Origin: Woeseiaceae bacterium
GTDB lineage: Bacteria > Pseudomonadota > Gammaproteobacteria > Steroidobacterales > Woeseiaceae
DNA length: 52,951 nt
Assembly (NCBI GenBank): GCA_021773115.1
Contig: JAJFKS010000024.1
Location: 1 to 52,951, forward strand
Reading direction: 5' to 3'
Shown: positions 1 to 8,333 of the stretch, piece after piece
Layout: each line of letters opens with the position of its first letter
How positions within the stretch are numbered: the stretch's first letter is position 1
Position numbers and translations under genes: made by a program
The notes under the pieces: generated by a model
The model's input: the letters and a program-made list of their open reading frames with translations, nothing else
Told to the model about the DNA's origin: nothing
Database searches by the model: none

Positions 1-543
1 AGTGACGCCTTCATTGTTGGCGAATTGATCGAACCGGGTCGTGTGCTTTTCAGCATTAGCGACGAGACCACGCTTTGGGTTGAGGCCAGCACGGTGCCAA
101 GCGATCTAACCGAGTTTGAGGTGGGGGCACCTGCGCGGATCGCACATGGCGATGACCATTGGATTAGCGGGCGCGTGGTGCAGTTGCACCATCAACTCGA
201 CGAGATAACACGCCGCCAGGGATTGCGGATCGAGGTCGATAATACGGACGATCATCTTCATCCGGGTCAGTTTGTAAAAGCGGAGATCAGCACTGGCGAA
301 GGACCTTCTGTGCTGGCCGTTCCCAGTGAAGCAATCACGCTCATCAAGGGAGTGCCCACGGTCTTCCTGTTTGAGGAAAGCCACGAATTTCATCCGCAGG
401 CGGTCGAAACCGGGACGTCGTCGGGCAGTTGGACAGAGATTCGCGGAGGACTCAAGGATGGCGACGAAATCGCCGTCACCGGTGTCTTCCATATCAAGTC
501 ACTGCTACTCAAATCTTCGCTTGGCGAAGGTCACGCGCACTAG
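1..543 (+). CDS. Heavy-metal RND efflux periplasmic adaptor, C-terminal part
   Basis: This is the C-terminal ~180 residues of a membrane-fusion (adaptor) protein; the reading frame is open to the left edge, so the start lies outside the window. Such adaptors join the inner-membrane RND pump to an outer-membrane channel and may hand metal ions to the pump. Visible features are a beta-barrel-like stretch (LWVEASTVPSDLTEF) followed by the membrane-proximal domain with the typical phrase VLAVPSEAITLIKG and a GLKDGDEIAVTG turn. It ends 9 bp before the pump gene, with GGAGG between them, so the two are co-transcribed. CusB/CzcB family membership is inferred from these motifs and the neighbour. The metal cannot be told from this fragment. 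Confidence 0.9.
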   Translation, partial: SDAFIVGELIEPGRVLFSISDETTLWVEASTVPSDLTEFEVGAPARIAHGDDHWISGRVVQLHHQLDEITRRQGLRIEVDNTDDHLHPGQFVKAEISTGEGPSVLAVPSEAITLIKGVPTVFLFEESHEFHPQAVETGTSSGSWTEIRGGLKDGDEIAVTGVFHIKSLLLKSSLGEGHAH

Positions 544-552
544 GAGGCGATC

Positions 553-3500
553 ATGCTAAATCGATTAGTTGAAGCCTCTCTGAGGTACAAGTTTTTGGTG
601 CTCGTCGCCTTTGGTGTAGTGACATTTTTGGGTTGGCGTGCGATTTACACGGTTCCAATTGACGCTTTCCCCGACGTTACTCCGGCCCAGGTGAATATCT
701 ACACGGAGTCGCCGGGACTTGCAGCCGAAGATGTTGAGCAATTACTGACATTCCCGATCGAATCCGGCATGGCGGGACTGCCTAAGGTGCAGGAGATTCG
801 GTCAGTAAGTCTGTTTGGTCTGTCGTATGTCGCGGTCTACTTTGATGATGACATGGACATCTACTTCGCACGACGGCTGGTAATGGAGCGATTACAGGAG
901 GTGGGAGACCGAATCCCGGAGGGTTACGGCACGCCGGAGATGGGCCCTAATACGTCGGGATTGGGTCAAGTATTCTGGTACACACTGGAGCGCGCCGATG
1001 AAAAATTGAACGCAGCGATTACGGACATGGATCTGCGAACCCTACACGATTGGACTGTGCGATTGATGCTGCGTACTGCCGCGGGCGTGGACGATGTTAT
1101 GTCCTGGGGTGGGCAAGAACGCCAATACCAGGTGATCATCGATCCGCTCAGCCTGATCAAGTTCGAGCTGACTTTTAAAGATGTCATGGAAGTGATCGAG
1201 GCCAACAACCGGCAGGTTGGTGGCCAGTACATCAATCAAGGGTCCGAGCAGTACCTCGTACGCGGCCTTGGTTTGGTGGCGAACGAGGCGGATATCGGCA
1301 CGATGGTCATTAAGGTGGAAGATGGCGTGCCGGTCTATCTACGGGATGTTGCCAAGATAGAACAAGGCCCCGCACTGCGATTCGGAGCGGTGACCCGGGA
1401 TGGCAAGGAGGTCGTGCTTGGCATGGCGCTGTCACGCATCGGCGAAAACGCCGCCAATGTTGTCTCAGCAGTCAAAGACAAAGTGGAGATCGTTAACGAA
1501 GCGCTACCCGATGGTGTTGTGTTGCGGCCGGTTTACGAGCGGACGGACCTTGTGGACGAGGCGGTAGGCACGGCCGTGCGCGCACTGGTCGAGGGGTCGA
1601 TCCTGGTCGCAATTGTGCTGTTCCTCTTTTTAGGGGAGCTGCGGTCCGCACTGGTCGTCATTACGGCGTTGCCACTGGCGATGCTCATAGCCTTCATTTT
1701 CATGGAGCTGGCCGGATTGTCTGCAAACCTGATGTCACTAGCAGGCCTCGCAGTTGGTATCGGCATGATGGTGGACGGCGCCGTCGTCATGGTCGAGAAC
1801 GCTTTTCGCATCATGGCAGAGCGGCGTGAATCAGGACAGCCCGTGGACCGCAGTAGCGCCGTACTTGCTGCTGCTCGCGAGGTCGCGAACCCGATTGCGT
1901 TTGCCATCATAATCATAGTGGTCGTGTTCGTGCCGTTATTCGCGCTCGAAGGACTCGAGGGCAAACTCTTTAAGCCGATGGCCTTCACGATCAGTTACGC
2001 AATGGCTGGCTCATTGGTATTAACACTGACCGTAATCCCGGTGTTTGCTGCATTGATTCTGAAACCGAAAGAAGAGCGCGACACCTGGTTAGTGCGAAAC
2101 GTCAAGAGCAGGTACCTACCGCTGCTCGAGTGGTCATTGGCCAATAAAAAGAAGGTTGTGATGTCGGCGGCCGGTTTACTGGCTGTCAGCCTCCTACTGT
2201 TTCCATTTCTTGGCAAAGAGTTTATGCCGACGTTGCAGGAGGGCTCGATCATGTGGCGGGTGACCTCGATTCCTTCGGCATCTCTGGAGCAATCCATCAA
2301 GATCTCGAAAGATATCGAGAATACGTTAACCGAATTTCCTGAAGTGAAAACGACGGTAGCTATGATCGGACGGGCCGAGAAGGGCGAAACGGCCGATGTA
2401 AATTATATGGAGATCTATACTGAGCTAAACCCTGAAGACGAATGGCCCGAGAAACGAACCGTGCCCGAACTCGCCGACCTTATGCGTGAGGAACTGGAAG
2501 CGGTCGTTCCGACCGCAGTCGTCGCATTCACTCAGCCCATTCAGATGCGAGTGGAGGAGTTGATCTCTGGTGTTCGAGCAACGCTAGCCACAAAAATCTA
2601 CGGCGAAGATTTGGACGAACTCGATCGCCTAAGCGAGGAGATCAAAAACGCCATTGCGGGAATAGAAGGCGTCGCCGACCTTTCCCTCGAAGCCAATGTG
2701 GGCAAGCCGCAGATTCGGATTCAGGTCAATAGAGAGCAATTGGCGCGCTACGGCCTGAATGCCGACGATGTGTTGTCCGTCGTTCGTACCGGCATCGGTA
2801 ATGAGCCTGTCTCAGCCCTCATTGATGGAGTTCGTCGCTTTGATATCACGGCGCGTATTGACGACGCTTCAAAAGCATCGGTGCAAGCTATAAGTGAAAT
2901 TCCTATTCGAGCGGGATCTGGTGCAATCGTGCCATTGTCGGCTGTAGCAGATATATCGGTGGCCGAAGGTTATTCATTTATACGTCGTGAGCAGCTGCAG
3001 CGCTACGCAGTAATTCAAATGGATGTTCGCGGTCGGGACGTCGATGGTTTCGTTAGTGATGCGAACGCGGCAATCGAGGCGAACGTCGAATTGCCGCCCG
3101 GTTACTGGATTGAATGGGGTGGTGCGTTTGAAAATCAGCAGCGCGCATTAAAACGTCTTTCGGTGATCGTACCGCTCACGATCTTCTTCATCTTCGTGCT
3201 GTTGTACACGGCATTTAATTCAACGAAATACGCGACAATGATTATTGCCAACGTTCCCTTTGCGACCATCGGCGGCGTCTTTGCGTTGTTTGTTAGCGGC
3301 CAGTATGTATCCGTGCCGTCCGCAATCGGCTTTATTGCCGTATTTGGCGTAGCGATGCTAAACGGCATTGTACTTGTGAGTTTCATCAACGAGTTGCGAG
3401 AGAAAGGCCTGTCCGTTGCCGAGGCGGTACGCAAGGGTGCGGAGCTTCGGCTGCGACCCGTTCTTATGACGGCGAGTGTCGCAATTCTTGGTCTGGTGCC

Positions 3501-3651
3501 AATGTTGCTGTCATCGGGTGTCGGTGCGGAAACTCAGCGCCCGTTGGCTTCGGTCGTAGTAGGCGGCCTAATCACATCGACCCTCCTGACGTTGATCCTA
3601 TTGCCGGTAATCTACGAGTGGGCCGAAACCCGAAAGGAGAGTTCATCATGA
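553..3651 (+). CDS. CusA/CzcA-family heavy-metal efflux RND permease
   Basis: A 1032-residue inner-membrane proton-driven metal exporter of full family length. It has the RND architecture: TM1 near residues 14-34, a large periplasmic loop, a TM2-6 block around 340-500, a second loop, and a TM8-12 block after residue 860. The heavy-metal (HME) signature VDGAVVMVEN is at about 407-416. The residues before it read AVGIGMM rather than the DFG found in many CzcA-type pumps, so the substrate class is uncertain. The start ATG follows GGAGG at 543-547. The stop overlaps the next ATG (ATGA), showing translational coupling to the PII-like gene. Confidence 0.95.
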   Translation: MLNRLVEASLRYKFLVLVAFGVVTFLGWRAIYTVPIDAFPDVTPAQVNIYTESPGLAAEDVEQLLTFPIESGMAGLPKVQEIRSVSLFGLSYVAVYFDDDMDIYFARRLVMERLQEVGDRIPEGYGTPEMGPNTSGLGQVFWYTLERADEKLNAAITDMDLRTLHDWTVRLMLRTAAGVDDVMSWGGQERQYQVIIDPLSLIKFELTFKDVMEVIEANNRQVGGQYINQGSEQYLVRGLGLVANEADIGTMVIKVEDGVPVYLRDVAKIEQGPALRFGAVTRDGKEVVLGMALSRIGENAANVVSAVKDKVEIVNEALPDGVVLRPVYERTDLVDEAVGTAVRALVEGSILVAIVLFLFLGELRSALVVITALPLAMLIAFIFMELAGLSANLMSLAGLAVGIGMMVDGAVVMVENAFRIMAERRESGQPVDRSSAVLAAAREVANPIAFAIIIIVVVFVPLFALEGLEGKLFKPMAFTISYAMAGSLVLTLTVIPVFAALILKPKEERDTWLVRNVKSRYLPLLEWSLANKKKVVMSAAGLLAVSLLLFPFLGKEFMPTLQEGSIMWRVTSIPSASLEQSIKISKDIENTLTEFPEVKTTVAMIGRAEKGETADVNYMEIYTELNPEDEWPEKRTVPELADLMREELEAVVPTAVVAFTQPIQMRVEELISGVRATLATKIYGEDLDELDRLSEEIKNAIAGIEGVADLSLEANVGKPQIRIQVNREQLARYGLNADDVLSVVRTGIGNEPVSALIDGVRRFDITARIDDASKASVQAISEIPIRAGSGAIVPLSAVADISVAEGYSFIRREQLQRYAVIQMDVRGRDVDGFVSDANAAIEANVELPPGYWIEWGGAFENQQRALKRLSVIVPLTIFFIFVLLYTAFNSTKYATMIIANVPFATIGGVFALFVSGQYVSVPSAIGFIAVFGVAMLNGIVLVSFINELREKGLSVAEAVRKGAELRLRPVLMTASVAILGLVPMLLSSGVGAETQRPLASVVVGGLITSTLLTLILLPVIYEWAETRKESSS

Positions 3652-3965
3652 GCATGCAGGAGATAAAGGCATTTGTGCACCGCAATCGAATAGCTGACGT
3701 GGTTGGCGCATTGTCCTCGGCCGGGTTCAAACGTCTCAGCATTATTGATGTACAGGGGTTGCTTCGCGCTCTCGATAGCAAGGAACAGCAATACTCGGTC
3801 GAGATAGGGCAAAAAGTTGTCACAGAAGTTAAGCTTGAAGTGGTTTGCGAAAACGAATCGAGGACCACTGAAGCGATATCACTTATTCGAGAACACGCGA
3901 CAACCGGCCAGCCTGAGGCTGGGTGGATTTACGTGAGTGAAATCCGATCGAGTATCGAGATCTAG
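3648..3965 (+). CDS. Short PII-like regulator linked to metal efflux
   Basis: A 105-residue member of the PII/GlnB superfamily: the N-terminal MQEIKAFVHRNRIADVV and the C-terminal TGQPEAGWIYVSEI match the first strand and last strand block of PII trimers. The usual long T-loop with its uridylylated tyrosine is not recognisable; the middle (GLLRALDSKEQQYSVEIG) is shorter and different. The start at 3648 is chosen because it overlaps the pump stop as ATGA and has AAAGGAGA at 3632-3639. An in-frame start at 3618 would lie deep inside the pump gene. It probably forms a trimer that senses a metal or small ligand and modulates the pump. That role is inference from context. Confidence 0.85.
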   Translation: MSMQEIKAFVHRNRIADVVGALSSAGFKRLSIIDVQGLLRALDSKEQQYSVEIGQKVVTEVKLEVVCENESRTTEAISLIREHATTGQPEAGWIYVSEIRSSIEI

Positions 3966-3970
3966 AACCG

Positions 3971-4600
3971 ATGACTGATTGTGGGTGTGAAGCGCCAGAA
4001 GTGAAAACTGCCAAAGAGCGTCGAGTGCTGCGTATCGCCTTGGTGCTGAACGCGGCGATGGCAGGTGTTGGCGGCCTGGCGGGCTGGATTGCCCAGTCCA
4101 CCGGGCTTCTCGCCGATGCGCTGGACATGCTCTCGGATGCTACAGCGTACGCGATCGCTTTGATTGCCATCGGCCGTTCGGCGTTATTCAAAGTCCGGGC
4201 CGCGAAGCTCAGTGGCAGTATCTTGCTCTTACTAGGTGTTGGAATCCTCGTCGAGGTTGGCCGTCGCCTGATCTATGGCGCTGAACCGCTCAGCGAATGG
4301 ATGATCGGGACAGCTTTGTTGTCTCTCGTGGTCAATCTGATCGTGCTACGGCTGCTGGCGCCCTTGAAGTCAGGCGAAGTACATCTAAGAGCCACGTGGC
4401 TCTTTACCCGTGCAGATGTAGTGGCGAACCTGGGCGTAATCCTCGCGGGACTGCTAATTCTCTGGCTCAGCGTTCCGTACCCGGATTTCGTAATCGGCAC
4501 GCTGATTGGTCTCTATGTCATCAAGGAGGCCATCGAGATACTTCGGGATGCCAGGTCAGAAGCAGTCAGAGAAAACCCCGGTCCTGACGGATCCCGCTGA
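3971..4600 (+). CDS. CDF-family cation transporter
   Basis: A 209-residue cation diffusion facilitator with about six hydrophobic segments and almost no C-terminal cytoplasmic domain, so it is of the short type. TM2 carries the metal site as D52-x3-D56 within LLADALDMLSD, where many zinc CDFs have HxxxD. TM5 has D149-x3-N153 (FTRADVVANLG). The N-terminus contains a CGCE motif that may bind metal. It starts 5 bp after the PII-like gene and completes the metal-resistance operon, moving divalent metal from the cytosol while the RND pump clears the periplasm. DxxxD sites occur in iron/zinc exporters, but specificity is not proven here. Confidence 0.88.
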   Translation: MTDCGCEAPEVKTAKERRVLRIALVLNAAMAGVGGLAGWIAQSTGLLADALDMLSDATAYAIALIAIGRSALFKVRAAKLSGSILLLLGVGILVEVGRRLIYGAEPLSEWMIGTALLSLVVNLIVLRLLAPLKSGEVHLRATWLFTRADVVANLGVILAGLLILWLSVPYPDFVIGTLIGLYVIKEAIEILRDARSEAVRENPGPDGSR

Positions 4601-4607
4601 CACGCCT

Positions 4608-4880
4608 ATGAGTGACAAAGATTACTGGGAGCGACATGCGCGCCGATATGATGCATCACTAAAGTGGGTTCTAGGAAGGCCGATGCCGCGGATGCTGGAA
4701 TTGACAAGTGAGGCTGTTCGCGACAAGTGCAGAGTGCCAGGGGTCGCGGCGGTGACGGGCATCGTTACGTCTGCCATCGCCCAGACAAGCGACGCCGTCG
4801 TGGCTACGGACTATGCGGCAGCTATGGTCTCACGTTTTCATGTTCGAGGGTTTGAAATTTCTGTGCCAGATCTTGAATAA
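4608..4880 (+). pseudogene. Decayed class I SAM-dependent methyltransferase
   Basis: The frame from ATG 4608 reads like the start of a small SAM methyltransferase (MSDKDYWERHARRYDAS, then VVATDYAAAMVS). It stops after 90 residues, where relatives run to about 200. Motif I, normally VLEVAAGTG, reads VPGVAAVTG, so the SAM-binding glycine loop is damaged. The last residues (ISVPDLE) look like the later LHLVPDLE block of such enzymes, which suggests an internal deletion of the core. It lies 7 bp after the CDF gene and may once have belonged to the metal operon. A functional short protein is possible but unlikely. Confidence 0.6.
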
Positions 4881-5080
4881 GGCAGAGGCCCATCAAATCG
4901 CGGACGTTATTCAGTACATGGGTAGCGGTTTTCTTTTCAACCAAGTACGCTTGTCCACCCTGAAACTTGGGGGTAGTTTTCGGGGTAACTCGAACGAGGA
5001 ATTGGATAAGAATCGTATGCCTGTTGGCCTTTAGGCCGATATTCGATTCCGACCCTAGCCTCCATTTTTTCGTGTGCCAT
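4881..5080. other. Intergenic stretch before tRNA-Leu
   Basis: These 200 bp hold no convincing gene. An open frame at 4813-5034 overlaps the methyltransferase relic and looks like no family I know; it is probably decayed sequence. No clear hairpin terminator with a T-run is visible. A run of T at 5064-5070 precedes the tRNA. Confidence 0.4.
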
Positions 5081-5167
5081 GCCCGGGTGGCGGAATCGGT
5101 AGACGCAACGGACTTAAAATCCGTTATCCGAAAGGGTGTGCGGGTTCAAGTCCCGCCCCGGGCACCA
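5081..5167 (+). tRNA. tRNA-Leu (anticodon TAA)
   Basis: An 87-nt class II tRNA. The acceptor stem GCCCGGG (5081-5087) pairs with CCCGGGC (5157-5163), followed by A and an encoded CCA at 5165-5167. The anticodon stem ACGGA/TCCGT encloses the loop CTTAAAA with anticodon TAA at 5115-5117. A long variable arm (about 5124-5140) is typical of tRNA-Leu. The T-arm is GCGGG-TTCAAGT-CCCGC. It would read UUA and, by wobble, UUG codons. Confidence 0.98.
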
Positions 5168-5306
5168 TTCGTCGCGATGTCACTTGACGACGCAGATCAC
5201 AGTCGGAACCACGACTGGTTAACAGTTTTCACTCAAGAACCGCCGGTTAGCTGGCTGCCGTCCGCGACACGTGTCAAAACGGGTCCTCGACTATCGGAGA
5301 ATTGTT

Positions 5307-5540
5307 ATGACTTCGACAACAAAAGTTCGTGATGACAACGTTGACTATCGTCTGCTGAACCGCTTGAGCAATCTGGTGATTTGCTGTCGCTGTCTGCGCC
5401 AGGGCAAAGTTACGCCGGTGCCGCAAGTCATTTCGGATCGTCACAGGCTGACGAACGAATGTCCGGATTGCCGGAAAGACTCGGTCAGCCGTTACAGCCC
5501 TAACCGTGCGCTCGGCAAACTCCTGACACTGGCACGCTAG
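5307..5540 (+). CDS. Small zinc-ribbon-like protein, function unknown
   Basis: A 77-residue basic protein with two paired cysteine motifs: CCRC at about residues 28-31 and CPDC at 54-57, spaced as in a treble-clef or zinc-ribbon fold. The start is ATG 5307, with CGGAG at 5295-5299 as ribosome binding site. An upstream in-frame start at 5271 lacks one. It lies between tRNA-Leu and tdk on the same strand. I do not recognise a named family. A nucleic-acid or ribosome-binding role would fit the lysine/arginine content and the Cys pairs, but is speculation. Confidence 0.65.
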   Translation: MTSTTKVRDDNVDYRLLNRLSNLVICCRCLRQGKVTPVPQVISDRHRLTNECPDCRKDSVSRYSPNRALGKLLTLAR

Positions 5541-5591
5541 CCACCCGGTCTCGGTCGTGCATCGATCTCCTAGCGATGCGACAATACGCCG

Positions 5592-6170
5592 ATGGCCAAA
5601 ATGTATTTCTACTATTCGTCAATGAACGCCGGCAAGTCGACGGCGCTTTTGCAATCCAGTTACAACTACAAAGAACGCGGCATGAACACGCTCATCCTGG
5701 CGCCGTCGCTCGACGACCGGTATGGCGCAGGAAAAGTGACGTCAAGAATCGGCATTAACGCAGAGGCGACGATTTTCCAGATGCAAGACGATCTCTACGC
5801 CCTGATTGATGACGCGAACAAGAAAGAAAAATTGCATTGCGTCATGGTCGATGAGGCGCAGTTTCTGACGCGTGACCAGGTGTTTGCACTGGGTGAGGTC
5901 ACCGACAAGCTCGGCATACCGGTACTGGCGTATGGTCTGCGCACGGATTTTCAGGGCGAACCCTTCGAGGGCAGCAAATATTTGTTGGCCTGGGCGGATA
6001 ACCTCAATGAACTGAAGGCGATTTGCCACTGTGGCAGCAAGGCGACAATGGTGGTGCGACTGGATGGTGGCGGCAATGTTGTAACCGAAGGGTCACAGGT
6101 CGAAATCGGCGGCAACGATCGATACATATCGGTGTGTCGAAAGCATTTCAAGCAGAAATTCTGCGCGTAG
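5592..6170 (+). CDS. tdk: Thymidine kinase
   Basis: A 192-residue type II thymidine kinase, which phosphorylates thymidine to dTMP with ATP in the salvage pathway. The P-loop is MNAGKST (residues 11-17). The Walker B/catalytic block is VDEAQFL, with the likely base E88. The lasso zinc site uses C145 and C147 in AICHCG plus the C-terminal CRKH pair (C182, H185). Length and motif order match bacterial Tdk. The start is the ATG at 5592. The gene converges on the ExeA-FHA gene with only 6 bp between them and no visible terminator. Confidence 0.96.
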   Translation: MAKMYFYYSSMNAGKSTALLQSSYNYKERGMNTLILAPSLDDRYGAGKVTSRIGINAEATIFQMQDDLYALIDDANKKEKLHCVMVDEAQFLTRDQVFALGEVTDKLGIPVLAYGLRTDFQGEPFEGSKYLLAWADNLNELKAICHCGSKATMVVRLDGGGNVVTEGSQVEIGGNDRYISVCRKHFKQKFCA

Positions 6171-6176
6171 CTATTC

Positions 6177-7457
6177 TCAAGTCTGGATCGTCGGCAGGTC
6201 TTCGCTTGCTGTCGGTAGCAGCGCCGTATTTTCCCGCGCCAGCAAATTTCGCATATCTTGCAGGGTTTTCATGATTGTCGTTTCGTCATACTCGGCCGTA
6301 TTCACATCGCCTGGTGTTGCGCACGGATCATGGAATTTTATTTTGTGGTGCCCGATGGTGATCACGTCGTCGTGTGCGAGCACATGATTCGACACGCGAA
6401 CCGAGTTTACGAAAGTGCCGTTGCTGCTGTTGAGGTCCATCAAGAACGTGGTCGAACCATGGCGGACGAGCAACGCATGATGGCGACTGATGAAGCGGCT
6501 ATTAATCGTAATGTCATTGTGCGCCGAGCGACCTAGCAACAATCGCTTTTTCAACATACTGACGTCGCTCATGATGCTGCCATTGTTCGTGACGATCAAT
6601 CGTGGCGGTGCGGCAGGAATTAACTTGTCCGGCTCAAAATCGGCCCGAACTGTTTCATCCCAGGTGCCGGTGGGCAGACTTGGGTGCTCGATCGCGCCCA
6701 GAGAGACTGGCAAGTTTTGTGACCGTGCAAGTGCCAACAGCGCAACGCGGTCGACAATGCCTGGCCAGCCGCCGGATGCACGCCAGATATCGACACAAAT
6801 GACATCCGGGAATACGAATTCCGGGTACGCACTGCCCGCAGCTCGCAATTTGCTGTGCAGGTAGGCTTTGGTTTCGGCGCGATTCATCGGTCGCAGGTGA
6901 AAATCGTGCACGACTCGACTGGCGATCGGCGACATGGCCTTGGCGGTCATGAAGGTTCGCAATGCGCGATTGCTGACCAGTACCATCTTGACTGCGCTGC
7001 CGGTCCGAACCCGCAATTCGGCCAGTTCACACAAGGTCCGCAAGGCGCTCGGATTGAGTTCGTGTGCATTCTCAATGACGAGCAGCGGCGCTTCGTGCGA
7101 TGCGGCCTGTTGCAATGCGAATACGCGCACCAGCCCAAGTAGCTCATTGGCCGAACTTATTTCGAGGTCGTAACCAAACTGGCGCAGGACAGACGCGAGC
7201 AATTGCGTTGTGTTGAGCCCCTTGCCGTCGATAACAGCGAGTGAACATTCCTCTGGCACCGACTCGGCGAAACATTGAATAAGAGTGGTCTTTCCCGACA
7301 ATGAGGGACCCTGCAGCAGGGAAAGGCCGGAGACGTGTTTGCAGGTATCGCGCAGCATTTCCAACGCCGCCTGCCTGGAGGCATACGAGACCAGCGTGAG
7401 CGGTTTCCCGTGGGTAGGGAAGGGTTGTTCCTTGAGGCCTGCTGCGCTTAAGTCCAT
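6177..7457 (-). CDS. ExeA-type AAA ATPase with C-terminal FHA domain
   Basis: A 426-residue protein. Residues 1-270 are an ExeA/GspA-like AAA ATPase with an intact Walker A (GPSLSGKT, 50-57), Walker B LLVIENAHEL (E129) and an arginine-rich sensor region. Residues about 290-375 form a forkhead-associated domain (LLLGRSAHND, ISRHHALLV, LNSSNGTFV), which binds phosphothreonine. ExeA ATPases assist assembly of cell-wall-spanning complexes; FHA fusions suggest control by a Ser/Thr kinase. No transmembrane segment or peptidoglycan-binding domain is seen, unlike classical ExeA. It diverges from the ccm operon. A paralogue sits at 36246-37700. The function is unknown beyond the domains. Confidence 0.85.
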   Translation of the reverse strand: MDLSAAGLKEQPFPTHGKPLTLVSYASRQAALEMLRDTCKHVSGLSLLQGPSLSGKTTLIQCFAESVPEECSLAVIDGKGLNTTQLLASVLRQFGYDLEISSANELLGLVRVFALQQAASHEAPLLVIENAHELNPSALRTLCELAELRVRTGSAVKMVLVSNRALRTFMTAKAMSPIASRVVHDFHLRPMNRAETKAYLHSKLRAAGSAYPEFVFPDVICVDIWRASGGWPGIVDRVALLALARSQNLPVSLGAIEHPSLPTGTWDETVRADFEPDKLIPAAPPRLIVTNNGSIMSDVSMLKKRLLLGRSAHNDITINSRFISRHHALLVRHGSTTFLMDLNSSNGTFVNSVRVSNHVLAHDDVITIGHHKIKFHDPCATPGDVNTAEYDETTIMKTLQDMRNLLARENTALLPTASEDLPTIQT

Positions 7458-7721
7458 AAGTAAAACCCCGCAGTCAATTAAGTCGCGTTAAAATGGTATT
7501 GTAAGGTTCGGTCGGCTTTTTATTGATCGCTGTTGACCAGCCTGCCAGTCTACGATTCGGCCACTAAACTTGTAAACCGGGATTCCACAACTCGTTGGAA
7601 GTCAAACAATCACAGGCGTTTGTTCAAATTGTCGTTAGAGTAGCTACGTAAATGGTTGAAACACAGGGAAGTTTAGTGACTAAAATAAATGCGTCGGCGA
7701 CTTGCGACAGAGCGTAAGGTA
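7458..7721. promoter_or_regulatory. Divergent intergenic region before ccmA
   Basis: About 260 bp separate the ExeA-FHA gene from ccmA. No strong sigma-70 promoter is obvious on either strand. A 13-codon frame at 7676-7717 starts with GTG, has AGGGA six bases upstream, and ends 4 bp before a TTG that I take as the ccmA start. This arrangement could be a leader peptide coupled to ccmA, but chance is equally possible. Confidence 0.3.
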
Positions 7722-8333
7722 TTGACTGCAAAGCTATCCGCAAAAGACCTGACCCTGATTCGCGGCGAGCGCTGCCTGTTCCAGCAACTGGAATTCGCGC
7801 TGGATGCGGGTGAGCTGCTGTTGTTGCAAGGGCGAAACGGCAGTGGCAAGACGAGTTTATTGCGCGCGATTGCCGGTCTTCTGAGTCTGGAATCCGGCGA
7901 GGTCCACTGGAACGATGTACCTGTTTTGTCGCAGCGGCAGGAGTTTCATGGAGCGATGGTTTGGCTCGCGCATCGTACCGGTCTCAAAGGCGATCTGACA
8001 CCTGCCGAGAACCTTCATTTCGAAGCCACGTTGCGACCGCAATCCAAAACAGAAATAGCCGCCATCTACGAACGGCTTGGCATTGCGCGCCTGAAGCGAT
8101 TGCCACTTCGCTCGCTGTCGGCGGGCCAGCAACGACGTGTCGCATTGGCACGGATGCTGATGGCCGATGTTCCTTTGTGGTTGATGGACGAGCCGTTCAC
8201 GAATCTCGACAGCGACGGGCGCAAGCTCGTAATCGAGCTGACCGAAGAGCATCTCGCGTCTGGTGGTCTGTGCGTTTTGGCAGCGCACCAGGAGGTCGAC
8301 ATCAATGCGACCGTAAAGCGGGTTAAGCTCTAG
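7722..8333 (+). CDS. ccmA: Heme exporter ATP-binding protein CcmA
   Basis: The ABC ATPase of cytochrome c maturation. It powers release of heme-loaded CcmE from the CcmBC complex in the inner membrane. Walker A is GRNGSGKTS, the ABC signature is RSLSAGQQRR and Walker B is PLWLMDEPF, followed by a switch histidine (LAAHQ). The TTG at 7722 gives MTAKLSAKDL and a normal 203-residue length. An ATG at 7689 would add eleven residues (MRRRLATERKV) unlike the family. TAAGG lies just before the TTG. The stop shares one base with the GTG of ccmB. It is the first gene of a nine-gene ccm operon. Confidence 0.93.
   Translation: MTAKLSAKDLTLIRGERCLFQQLEFALDAGELLLLQGRNGSGKTSLLRAIAGLLSLESGEVHWNDVPVLSQRQEFHGAMVWLAHRTGLKGDLTPAENLHFEATLRPQSKTEIAAIYERLGIARLKRLPLRSLSAGQQRRVALARMLMADVPLWLMDEPFTNLDSDGRKLVIELTEEHLASGGLCVLAAHQEVDINATVKRVKL

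Noticed and set aside
1533..1988. 151-codon frame opposite the RND pump
   Set aside because: Antisense shadow of a well-supported membrane protein gene; Ser/Thr/Ala-rich composition is typical of a shadow frame.
5081..5167. tRNA-Leu as an integration site for a genomic island
   Set aside because: No integrase lies beside it, and I found no repeated tRNA 3' end in the window.
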